From: Selaginella moellendorffii
Taxonomy: Eukaryota; Streptophyta; Lycopodiopsida; Selaginellales; Selaginellaceae
Direction: 5' to 3'
DNA: 64,000 nucleotides
Assembly (NCBI RefSeq): GCF_000143415.4
Contig: NW_003314261.1
Location: 2,828,366 to 2,892,365, forward strand
The notes under the pieces were generated by a model. It was not told the origin of the DNA, did no database searches, and saw only the letters and a program-made list of their open reading frames with translations. Within the stretch, counting starts at the first letter, position 1. Each line of letters begins with the position of its first letter. Of the stretch, positions 54,481 to 64,000 are shown one piece after another. A program made the translations under genes and the position numbers.

Positions 54481-55353
54481 GGTGGCAAAGATCTTCCAGC
54501 GTCTTGTATATCCATACCACTCTTCGCTCGTTGCTCGTAGCACCTACTCATTCACTCTCTGCAGGCGGTAAGTAGCTCTGCTCCTGTTGCTGTGTGCTGC
54601 TGCTTCAGCTCGCTTTTGATTTTTCCAGAGATTTTTCATTGTCAACCAATCTCTCGCTTGGTTTTTCTTTTGTTTTGCTTTCTCTGCTGCCTGCTGTTTC
54701 CTCTTTTTTGTTACAAACTTACGTCGCTCGCTTGGCTTGCAGGCAGTGATTGATGGTGTTGCATCAGCACCACCCGCTGTACGTAAGCTTCCGCTCTCGA
54801 TTTCTTTTTCCTGCTACTGCTCCTGCCTTTGGACCGTGCAATGCATCGGACTTACGACGCTGGCCCCAGAAACAAAACCGTCTCCTTTTCTTCCTGTTTT
54901 TTTTTTCTCTCTTCTTCCTCTTCCTGGTCCCAGTGAACGTGCTGTAGGCAGGCGGGATTTTGTTTTTGTCGCAGTGGCCAGGCTCTGGTGATTGAGGGAG
55001 AGTTTACTTCCATATCCTCGGTAAGAAATCTCTAGTTTTCTTTTGTTTTTCTTTAGTTTTTTTGGCTCTTTGTTTGTTCTGTAGCATAGGAGTATGCGTT
55101 ATAAATTCCGAGAGCAGTCTTGCTCTGTGAGACACTGACGGTGACGTTGCTTGGATCTGCAGGAACAGCGCTGCGAAAAAATTAGCTTTGCAAAAACGAA
55201 ACCATTGACTCCCAACAGTGATCGTGGTATGGTTTTTCTATTGTCTTCATGTTCTCTCAATGCTAATGTTTTCTATTGTCTTCACGTAGAAAAATCTATA
55301 CACGTGGGGCAAAGCTCGCCTTCCACTTGGCATTTCTTATCACAGCGCGTTTC
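54481..55353 (+). other. Probable 5' leader with introns of the DUF7733-like gene
   Basis: Strong donor/acceptor-like sequences alternate with T-rich stretches: GCGGTAAGTAG near 54567, TTGCAGGCAG near 54740, CTCGGTAAGAAATC near 55018, TCTGCAGGAAC near 55160. No long ORF is present. This looks like a leader exon series, but it could be a separate non-coding RNA. Confidence 0.45.
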
Positions 55354-56034
55354 ATGGCGGCGAAGAACGAGCAGGAAAAAGCCCGGCCTTCTTCCACCCC
55401 GATCAGGTCCGTGTTACTCTACGCTTGCTACCTCGCCGCCATCTTCTACGCCAGCGATGGATTCATCCCCATCCCAGAGCTCCAGTTCGCGGCATTCGCG
55501 TCCTTCTACCTCTTCGCCCTCGCCAAGCTCGCGTTCCCTCCAGTCACAGCGACCCGGCCGCCGCAAGCTTACACCGGATTCAAGCTCAAGATCCTCAGGT
55601 ACTACGTCTCGGTGGCAGCCGTCATTGGCCTTGTTCTTCCTCTCGCCCTCCTGCTAGTCGGACTCTACCGCGGTGACCGGCAGCTCTTTCGATCGGTAGT
55701 GCCTCACACCGCGCTGCTCGTCTTCCAGATCATGTCCGAGAGGGTTGCCGGGAGCTCCGACGCGGTCTCCTTCCCCATTCGAGCGTTCGTTCCCATCGCG
55801 TATAACGCGAGGAGGTTGTTTACCATCTGGAGCTGGATGGACGTCGAGTTTGCGAGGCCCGGTGGCGGCGGCGGCTGGGAGCGCTTTGCAAAGTTTGTAG
55901 CGGTTGCCAACATGGTGTTCTGGAGCTTCAACCTCTTTTGTTTCCTGCTTCCCTTGTTCCTGCCCCTGGCAATGCGGAGTTACTACGAGCACGCGATACG
56001 GAAAGAAAAACTAGAGACGCAGAGAATCGACTAA
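55354..56034 (+). CDS. Multi-pass membrane protein, DUF7733-like
   Basis: Intron-less ORF of 226 residues from MAAKNEQEKARPSS to TQRID. Five or so hydrophobic segments are visible: VLLYACYLAAIFYASDG, FAAFASFYLFALAKLAF, YVSVAAVIGLVLPLALLLVG, a weaker one around LLVFQIM, and VANMVFWSFNLFCFLLPLFL. A loop before the last segment is Gly-rich. The pattern fits a land-plant family of transmembrane proteins of unknown function (DUF7733). The SDGFIPIPELQFAAFASFYL stretch is the best marker. No catalytic motif is seen. Two AATAAA motifs follow the stop (about 56095 and 56134). Confidence 0.7.
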   Translation: MAAKNEQEKARPSSTPIRSVLLYACYLAAIFYASDGFIPIPELQFAAFASFYLFALAKLAFPPVTATRPPQAYTGFKLKILRYYVSVAAVIGLVLPLALLLVGLYRGDRQLFRSVVPHTALLVFQIMSERVAGSSDAVSFPIRAFVPIAYNARRLFTIWSWMDVEFARPGGGGGWERFAKFVAVANMVFWSFNLFCFLLPLFLPLAMRSYYEHAIRKEKLETQRID

Positions 56035-56171
56035 AACTAGATTGAACAAATTTACAGCAAACCCTCCGGGATTTATTCTCAACTGGCAGGGAAGAATAAA
56101 GAAAAAATTCTCCGTGAGACGAGATCGAGAGAATAAAAGCTTGAGTGTACCTCGTATGAAAGTTGTTTCAA

Positions 56172-56597
56172 TCAAGAGAGGTCGTGGAGGTCTCGAGGAT
56201 TGGCCGTGGTCTCTCTTTCTTGCTTTCTCGTTGCCGCTATGTCGGCCATCTCCTTCGCAATCTTCTCCAAGCGTGCTCTGTCCTTGGCAGCGGCCTCACA
56301 TTCGTCTTTGTCCCTCCAAACGGGAGCGGCAGGAGACGAAGCTCTCCTGGGGGACGGCACCGAGCCCGACGCTATCCCGGCGATGGTCTCTCCTGCTTTG
56401 GCTCGAGCCGCAGCGACGCCCCTCTCCTCCTCTGCCTTGTCTGCTCGTCTCATCCTCTCTACGTGGTTCCGCTCCACTGCAGCTGCGGCCTCGGCTCCGG
56501 CAGCCTCGACTTGGACTCCGCTCACTTCTCCGCTGTCCGACTCCAACGACGTTGTCCAGTCCGCATGCTCGCCGCTTGTGGCCTTTTCATCCGCCAT
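56172..56597 (-). CDS. Small charged protein of unknown function
   Basis: An ATG-started ORF of 141 residues (MADEKATSGEHADWTTSLES). It is rich in Ala, Glu, Arg and Lys with a long predicted helix (AAAVERNHVERMRRADKAEE). The start context ATGGCG matches many genes in this window. It begins 50 bp after the stop of the C2-MUN-GRAM gene on the same strand and ends inside the probable 3' region of the opposite gene. I do not recognise a family. It may be a small gene or a chance ORF in 3' DNA. Confidence 0.45.
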   Translation of the reverse strand: MADEKATSGEHADWTTSLESDSGEVSGVQVEAAGAEAAAAVERNHVERMRRADKAEEERGVAAARAKAGETIAGIASGSVPSPRRASSPAAPVWRDKDECEAAAKDRARLEKIAKEMADIAATRKQERETTANPRDLHDLS

Positions 56598-56647
56598 AGG
56601 TCGTTAGGGCTTGAATGTCAGCTGAATGTGGCTGTCCACGTCGGCGC

Positions 56648-59600
56648 CTAGCCAGGGAAGACCAAGCTGTGCAGGTCTTTCGCTATCTCCTTGGCGGGGG
56701 CGGTGTAGCCTTCAAAGTCGCAAAATTCACACTGCAAGCTTTCTCAGTCGAAAAATGATCTGAAAGGAAGCAACTTACATCTTCCCCGCTTTTCAGCTCA
56801 ATGACCACGCCGCTGGGTCTCAAGCCTCGTCTGCTGGCATGGATTTTGGAGATGCTGGTATGGTCCATTTGTATTACCTGCGCGCGCCATGAGAGAGCTA
56901 TTAGACCTCACAGACTGAAGCTCTTACCTTCTGCTTGTCATCTTGCGTAAACAAGATATAAGCCGTTGTTACTAGCAAGGTTCCACTGTATTTGTGAAGC
57001 ATTCCTTGCCGCCAGCATTTAAAGACTGCTCACGTTCAAATTAATTTAGCAGCTGTTCATGAAAACCTTGCACTCACGCACCTTTGACAGCACTGTTACT
57101 AGACTTGAGTGGAGCGTGTCTCCCCTTCTCGGACCAAATGGGCGACATGCACTTCTCCAAATGTGACCCTGTGCCAACGACCTGTGTATGATTCAGCTTA
57201 GTTCGAGTAACTTGTACTCAAGTCGAAAGCTCACCTGATCAAAGATTGTTTTGCAAACTGCATCGCGATCGGACAGCTTGCTGAACTCTAGAGGGCGTTG
57301 ATGGAAAGGTATTAGCACGATTGATCGTTTGCCTGAGAGCTCAATGCGCATCATGCGATCAATTGGGACCACGTACAGGTTTCGGCTATCGGCAAGAGTC
57401 ATCTTCGTATCGGCAAAGCAAATGTGTTTTGGTGTAACGTATAGTGTGCCACGCACTTTTTGAGGATTTCTGCAAACGGAGGGAAGTTATTAAAAACAAT
57501 ATTCCAAAAATCATAAGCGCCTTTACCTGCAAGAATACGACGCCACCAGCTCTTCTTCTTTTGGAAGACCGAACATGAACTGAGAAAAGGCCAAACCGTG
57601 AGGAACGACACCAGCGAAAAGCAAATTTACCTGCATCATTCGTTTGTTTGCAATGAAGTTCTGTTGCTCGACTATCTCATGGGCTTCATCATCAGTCCTC
57701 TGCTTCAACAGCCATAAATAGTCGAGAATGTGGAGCGTGCCACTGTTCCCGTCAACTTCAGGTTGTTGATTTCCTTCCTGAGTATTAAACTGGTCCCAAG
57801 CTCTCCAGTAAAGAGAACACAAGTCACGAGTGTCAAGATCCCAGCAAGCCAGGATCTGACGTAGACGGGCAGTTATAGTATCCATTTGTCCACTGTCCAG
57901 ACCTTGACCATCACCATAAAAGTAGTCATAAAAAAACGAAAGGCTCTCTTCAAGGAGCCTCCTTTGCTTCGGGGTCATCGGATTCGGATCCTCGTCCCTA
58001 TTCAGCGCAAACTCCTCCAGACAGAAAACTAAAGCTTTACATATCTCCTGCATAGAAGAAGATTCAGGTACAACAACCCTCTTCTTTACAATACGTACCG
58101 TGATTAGTTTTTGGAAAACGACTGGATGCGAAGAGTCATTCATGACCATGAGGTGCTGATCTAGATGCCCGGTTAACGGTTGCAGGTTCTGATCAAGTGT
58201 TTCACCATCACTAATTGCTGCCTCATCGAAGATGAGATGCAAATCGCGTCCAATTCTAACCTGCAGCTGAGTGTTCAGAAATTGAAAGCATTGTAAGAAA
58301 AGAAAAACCTGTAGAAGTTCGACAACGGAGCCGACGACGTTGTCAATTGTTTGCTCAGTGAACCGCTGTATTTCCTCAAACTTGGGATTGAGACCATCTT
58401 TCACACTTCCGTGCCTTTCCAAAATCTTGAACAAGCTCAGATTGTTCGCATCTGCATCTCTGTCCAGTTCAGATGATAGCAATGATTAGTATAAAAATAA
58501 AAACGCAAGACGCGTCCTTGCATTACGTTTCCAAGGGTTCGCGTCCATTACTATTTCGCTGTGTTTCCATCAGCCTCCGTTCCAAGTCCTGGTGTTGTTC
58601 CATGACAGCATTCATGTTGTTCAACTGGTCCATTACCATCGTATTCAGTTTTCAGTTATACAAAATAAAAATTATTACCTCACGCAAAGTGCCTTCGAAA
58701 TACTTAGCTCGGAAGATGATATGCCCTCTGCGGTGGTTTCTTCAGGAAGATCCCGCAAGCACAACTTCTCTAAAAGCTCAACGTATGTTCTGACGGCTGT
58801 ACAGATCGCGTCTTCAACATTTTTAAAGTAAAAATTGCCAAACGGAAGTGTTGCAAGCCTTGTCATCATTTCGTCCATAACTTCACCAAGCATAAAATAT
58901 AAATCTAAAAAAGAAAAAGAAAGTTATTTTCTGTAAGAGAAGTTCTGTTATACTTCTTACCTACAACGGAGAAAGAAAATAAGGCACCCGACTGAGCTGA
59001 AAGAGGCTCCCACTTTTCTGCAGTGATACTGGAGCTCACCCAGCTAAAAAGAAAAGCATGACTTAAAAATCTTCTGTATACATAGTACTTACTCAACCAT
59101 TCTTGTTCTCGCGGTGCTAATTAGTTGATTGATGTAGTCTCCAAATATCCCATGGAGATCCAGAAGCTCGCATTTTTCACCGGCCAATTCAATGTCCTTA
59201 TGAAAAGACAGCATTTCCATTATCAAACTCTGTAAGAAAGAAAGTTAGATCTAGAAACAATTTTGCAAGCTATACCTCACAATCTTTAGTAAACATCTTC
59301 ACTTGTGCCACCCGGATACAGTTTATTACGTACGCGGACACCTGCAGAGCAAAATTAAATACAACGTTTGAATAGCCATGCCGCTTTACCAATTTGTAAT
59401 AGACAGGAACAGCTACAGCAGTCAAAGATACTGCCTCAGGAAATGTATCTTTGAAAGAAGTTCTTAACTCCGTTACGTCCCCATGCACCAGTTTTATGAC
59501 ATTTGACAAATGCTGAAGAGAAATCTCTGTAGGTTGTTGAGTGGAAGAAATGCCGCCAAAGAGGTGGTGATAAAATCTTTTCTCGCATGAGTTCTAATAG

Positions 59601-61860
59601 ATAAAGTGAGGATAAGAGAGAGATTTTATGGTCACTGTGGACAAGGACACCGCAACCGTAAGAGAGGCATTACCTTTATCCAGCTTTTCAGTGGAATGAG
59701 AATCTCTTTAGGATCCGGATCCCAGCGGAGAACAAGGCCCAACAACTTGAGAAGGCATGATAGTCCTCCAGATGGTTGATTTTGCGCAAAAACAGTCTGA
59801 AAGTTCTCAATCGCATCAATAGCCGGTTTTACGAGCACTGCACCCAGTTTAAACAACAAAATCACGGAAAAGGAAAGAGAAATGAGTAACATTTGGACAT
59901 ACTCGAGACCACTGCTGTGTGTAATCCAAGCTCGTCTTTCGTCAGCTGTCCTTCTCGTGCTGAGTCACAAACAGGAAGCCACTCTTCCACAATGGAGGAC
60001 AGGATATGGACGTTAATATGGAAATTCCGTGCCAAAACCATCACAATACCCAGGCTGCATCTTTGCTTACGTATTCGATAGTGAAAACCAAAGCCAGCGA
60101 CAATACCATGCCACTGTGCAGCAACGTCAACGTTGCCTATACAGAATTGTTAAACAGGAAAATAATACTTAACGTGGTTCGAAACATACCTTCCTTTCGT
60201 GGCTTGTAGGCCATGGATACTAGAGCATCAAATGCTTTCTCGACATCTGGAACCGGTGGTCTCAAGAGTAATTTGTTGGAAGGAGCATCTCTGAAGGCGC
60301 AGCTCAAAATTAGATCTAATATCATAAGCTAGCAAACCTGTAAAATCTTTCGCACGAACAAGAAAATCGCAGTTGTATTCCACTGGTCTTCTGTCGTCCC
60401 TTCTCATCCGCTAGCATGTATGACATCAATGGAGTCTTTCCTTGCATAACACCCTGGCTGAGTGCTTGAGACTCGATGTTACTGAAAGAGACAATCACTT
60501 GTCCGAGGAACGGATCTTGATTCCAAGGCGCCACCTGTAAGCAAAAACACTCACTTGAAAATTCACTCTGAAAGTGATGTGAACTTGCCTTCAGGCTCCT
60601 ACTGGAGCTCCTACTCCGAAACACCTTTTTGAGCTTGGATTTTCCAGACGCTCTGAAAGATGACCCCCCTATTTGTCTGTCCCAGACTTCTATAAGCACT
60701 TTGTCCTGCACACTACAGCAATTCAGAGCCCACTTAAACACGAAAATTTTAAAAAATCGCAGGCCACGTCGGTGCCAATGAACAAGAGCAAACTATACAG
60801 AAAAGCATAAAGTACCAACCTGCTTACGGGAATCCACGGCGATGCTGCTTGCCATTCAGCATTCCCGGTACTGGGAACAACGTCAGTTAAAAAAGCAGGA
60901 GTCGGCTCTTTCCCAAGATCACCCGTGCCGAATTTTTCTGATCCAGATCGCATCGGCAAGACAGTGACCGACGAATAAACATGGAGCTGCTTTAAAGCTT
61001 CCCTGCTGCAACTTAAAGGCGACACGCAGCCCACCTCCAATGGCTTAAGATTGTCCACCGAAACCACGTCCACTTGGACAAAGCCAGAGAAAGATGGACG
61101 CTCACCGAGCTTCGCAATCAGCGTGGAAACCTCTTGCATTTGTTGCTGCTTCCAGCGCTCATAAATTTGAGGGTCCTCGAATTGGTCCAGGTTGACGGAC
61201 TGGAGTTGATTGTTTTGCAGCGCGTCCAGCCAAAGCGAGAGCTCTAAAAGCCAAAAACGAATGAGTCTTTGAAAACCATGGATCTGTCTTTCAAGACCTG
61301 CTCGACGATACTGTGCCGCTTTCTGGGCTCGGAGCTTCACGCTGTGGAGCATGGCGCGATCGATCGTCGAAAAGGCGCCAGTCACAGTCTCTGCATCGGC
61401 CAGTCTATCGTCCAGGCTCCTTGCGGGCGACGAGACAGCGAACACGGACCTTAGAACAGCCTCGCAAAGATAAGCGTCCTCGCTGAAATCGTTCACTTCT
61501 TCCTCCTCCTCGTCTCCGCTGAATTGTGATATCTCTTCATCTACACTCACCTACAATCGCAAAGGTTTCTCTGGTCGATTTGAGGAAATCTAGATTCTAG
61601 CTTACCTCCTTCGTCGTAACGATCCCATTCTTCACCGACACCTCCCATTTCCTTCGCGGTGGAGTATACGGCAGCCGCAATGCCGAGGAAGAATCATCCC
61701 CCGGGACCGATATTTCGCAGTCCTCATCGCTGGAAGAGCTCGGGGATTCGAAGCTCCCGTCGAGAATGCAGGAAGACGGAGCAACGAGCCGCTCTGGATC
61801 GCAATCTTTGAGCGATAATCCCCGGACTGGAGTCGTGCGCCTGGAGAGAACAGCCGACAT
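56648..61860 (-). CDS. Large C2-MUN-GRAM protein (Munc13-like)
   Basis: A gene of more than 15 exons. N-terminus: MSAVLSRRTTPVRGLSLKDC, then a Ser-rich acidic region. A C2-like domain (FSGFVQVDVVSVDNLKPLEV ... VLIEVWDR ... WNQDPFLGQVIVSF) contains a basic Ser/Arg insert. The middle matches the MUN domain of Munc13: MHD1 (MVEWVSSSITAEKWEPLS, FSFSVVDLYFML) and MHD2 (TGHLDQHLMVMNDSSHPVVF), then SFFYDYFYGDGQGLDSGQMD, the counterpart of the conserved phenylalanine-glycine hinge. Two GRAM-like domains end it (VRGTLYVTPKHICFADTK; YSGTLLVTTAYILFTQDDKQ), with the stop at 56648-56650. Family knowledge suggests a role in tethering or priming vesicles at membranes. ATG at 61860 is the first Met in frame; upstream codons start only at GTG. 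Confidence 0.75.
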
Positions 61861-62594
61861 TCTATCGCGACGACCGCAAGCAGCAAATTCCCTAGGGCAA
61901 AGAGCGATCCTGAGGAGAACAGCCACGAAATCTAGCTAGAACAGCTCCTCGCATCGATCGAGAGCTCATCGAAATCTCGCAAGCACAGGGAATGGCGAGC
62001 AAGATATCCCCAAGAGAAGGAAGAACGCTTCTATCAATCAAAGAAAATGCCAGCAGCGAAACCTACATATCAAGCCTTGAAATCAATCGCACGTTGCCAG
62101 TTAGCCGACGTGGCGCCATCCACCGCGTCCACGCGGGAAAAAGCATTCTCGCATCGGGGCCAATCGACGGGCAGCGATTTTCTCGCATTATCGCCCACTG
62201 TCGGTAGCTTGACGAACGGCTGCGATGATCCGTTCATCTTCCACCAAACTCTCGCTTTCTGGGCTCGCAATTCTCCGATGAAAATTGAGTCCCTGGAACT
62301 ATAAATTCCAAGTCCCCACCGTGAGAAAACTTCGAAAGCTTTGACTGTAAGATCGATTGAGAGGCCTGTTCACACAGAACCATTATGAAATTCTTTGAGC
62401 ACTATTGAAAGCTTACTTTGAAGGAATAGTGCTCAAGAGGCCTTCTGCAAACACCATCAAATCAAAAGAATTATAAAGCTAGAACTTAAGAAAGTACCTG
62501 ACTTTAGCGTGCAAGATCTCCTGAGAAACTTAATCTCTCTCTCCAAATGGAACCAGAATCCTCATCTGTTCTGTTCTAGCGTTGTTGATCCATT
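61861..62594. other. Upstream region of the C2-MUN-GRAM gene
   Basis: No convincing gene. A 71-codon ATG ORF at 61992-62207 (+) begins MASKISPREGRTLL, with no recognised family. A strong hairpin lies at 62395-62436. Confidence 0.5.
62395..62436. repeat. Perfect 12-bp stem hairpin
   Basis: TTGAGCACTATT (62395-62406) and AATAGTGCTCAA (62425-62436) can form a perfect stem with an 18-nt loop. It lies about 160-200 bp downstream of the uL15m stop codon and may be in its 3' UTR. Confidence 0.7.
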
Positions 62595-63943
62595 CTAACT
62601 GCCACCGCCACCTTTAGTTTCATCGTTGTCAGCCTTCTTGGTGTTCTTTCCTTCCGGAGGCCAAGGATGACCACAGACTGGAGCTTTGAGAACAAAGCCT
62701 TCTGGTAGAATGGGACTCACGGGGGCCGGGAGTCGACCGATGGCATCAACCAGTGGCGCGATCTTTGGTTTGGGCCTTGCAGCTCGGGGAAGCAAGCGAC
62801 CTTTCTTCTTAAACCAGAGTGGATCGAGCAGCGCCTTCATTCCAAGCTTGTTGTAGTGAACTTTGCGGACAGTCCCTCCAGCTTGCTCGATCGCGATCTT
62901 AGCAGCCGTAGTGCATCTGCTAACCTGTTTTAAAGACAAACCTTTGTTAGAATGTACCAAGCGAATGAAGTGCGTAATATAGACCTCAATGTGAATAGGA
63001 ATGTCAAAATTCTTGAGACCGCGTCCCAGTAGCAAAACTCCATCCTGAATGTACTTCCCAGAGCAGCGCGTATCCTACAGATCAGAAAGTTTCAGTCGGG
63101 AAGAACAGAAAGTTAAAAAGTAAAATATGTTCGTACGTGAAGTGTCTTCATGGTAATCAGCTTGCCGGGATCGATCTTTCCTTTCAATATATGCTCTTTC
63201 AGCCTCTCCAGCGTCACCTCCTGAACAACAGAACAAAGAAAAATCCATCAAAATCGCGTTTTCTGAGAAAAAGAGTAGAATACGGCAAGTACCTTGAATT
63301 GGAGCTCGAATGGAGACTTGCTCTCGTACTTCTTCGGCAAACGCACGCGTAGAGGAGTCTGTCCACCCTCGAAACCCAACCTCGGTTTGTGCCCTCGTCG
63401 CGCCTTCTGTCCCTTTTGTCCCCTCCCACAAGTCTTCCCCTTCCCCGATCCTATACCCCGTCCAACTCTCTTGACATTCTTCCTCGCGTATGGATTGTCC
63501 GGCAAGTTCCACAGCGGGAGGAATCCGCCCTCTGGAATTTCTATGGGAGCAACTCGTACTTCCTCTTCTTCGCCCTGTGCTTCAATCTCCTCTTCCACTT
63601 CTTCTACTTCTTCTTCCACTATTGTTGCTTCTTCTACCTCTTGCTCACCTCCTTCGATCTGGAGCGCAGCCGCTCCTGCGCGGAGCTTCTTCAGCAATCG
63701 AGGATCCTCCTTGTAAAGATGCCCGAGCGGCTTGTCGCGCTGCCAATGCGGGCGAGGGAAGGAGACGCCGTTGTGCACATCCTCGGGCGCCGCCAGGAAG
63801 AACTGCTCCACGGGCGGCTCAGGCACTGGCGGGCGGCGGCGGGGGCCGATGAGCTTGGGCGGCATGAAGAATGCGGGCAGAGGGACGCCAAACGTGAACC
63901 TCCTCTTCTTCGCCATGCCCGCGATGAGCATCTTGTTCGCCAT
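62595..63943 (-). CDS. Mitochondrial ribosomal protein uL15m
   Basis: A large-subunit protein of the mitochondrial ribosome. The ATG at 63943 starts [20 protein letters not shown]. An acidic insert of about 40 residues ([20 protein letters not shown]) separates a plant-specific N-terminal part from the L15 core: [56 protein letters not shown]. The C-terminal L15/L18e part includes [19 protein letters not shown] and [20 protein letters not shown]. The tail is Pro-rich then Gly-rich and ends KGGGGS. At about 380-390 residues it seems longer than typical plant uL15m because of the acidic insert and the tail. It has three short introns. Confidence 0.9.
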
Positions 63944-63953
63944 GGAGGATGCA

Positions 63954-63971
63954 GAACCCTAAACCCTAAAA
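63954..63971 (-). promoter_or_regulatory. Double telo-box before uL15m
   Basis: GAACCCTAAACCCTAAAA lies 11-28 bp before the ATG at 63943. Telo-boxes are typical of plant ribosomal protein promoters (established knowledge). Confidence 0.7.
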
Positions 63972-64000
63972 CACAATTTACACAACGCATTGTCCTTTAT

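Noticed and set aside
61992-62207. 71-codon ATG ORF divergent from the C2-MUN-GRAM gene
   Set aside because: It is short, matches no family and has no visible splice partners.
63950-63972. Interstitial telomere repeat suggesting a chromosome end
   Set aside because: Only two CCCTAAA units are present, and similar short motifs precede many genes here, so a telo-box is the better reading.

Overview
The window is nuclear DNA of a land plant. Genes are split by very short introns (mostly about 45-80 bp, GT...AG), are closely packed on both strands, and include plant-only or plastid-targeted families (TGD1, ABC1K, a carotenoid cleavage dioxygenase, glyoxysomal malate synthase, an APD-type RING ligase, pentatricopeptide-repeat proteins). 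Compact genes, tiny introns, intron-less PPR genes and PPR repeats of about 31 residues suggest a lycophyte such as Selaginella; this is an inference from style, not a database match.

Layout. 0-10 kb, all on +: DRE2/anamorsin, condensin subunit CAP-G, an APD-like RING E3 ligase and an F-box protein. 10-15 kb: an AAMP-like WD40 gene (-), a 2-oxoglutarate dioxygenase gene with an in-frame stop (+), a decayed copy of its last exon, and an intron-less secreted GNA-type lectin (+). 15-27 kb, dense: a plant PcnB/CCA-like nucleotidyltransferase (-), sideroflexin (-) head to head with OXA1 (+), malate synthase (-), a PPR gene (-) and TGD1 (-). 27-29 kb: very AT-rich DNA. 29-35.5 kb: a SIL1/HspBP1-like gene (-) head to head with an NCED/CCD-like gene (+), then an APEM9-like gene (-) and a second PPR gene (-). 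35.5-43 kb: AT-rich, repeat-rich DNA with a decayed hAT-like transposon whose inverted ends and imperfect 8-bp target duplication are visible. 43-54 kb: arginine decarboxylase, SAM50, ABC1K3-like kinase (all +) and a CCCH/RRM protein (-). 54-64 kb: a DUF7733-like membrane protein (+), a small charged ORF (-), a large C2-MUN-GRAM protein (-) and mitochondrial ribosomal protein uL15m (-).

How the genes relate. No operon-like pathway is visible. Many products serve organelles: mitochondria (OXA1, SAM50, sideroflexin, uL15m, perhaps the PcnB-like enzyme), plastids (TGD1, ABC1K3-like, CCD) and peroxisomes (malate synthase, APEM9-like). Twelve of these mostly housekeeping genes carry a telo-box (AAACCCTA or its complement) just upstream of the start codon. 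The lectin, dioxygenase, CCD, F-box and PPR genes do not. I found no phage, CRISPR or bacterial features. The most distinctive items are the C2-MUN-GRAM protein, the lectin with an unknown N-terminal half, the hAT remnant, the array of MSA-like sites before the F-box gene, and the 97-bp spacer shared by sideroflexin and OXA1.
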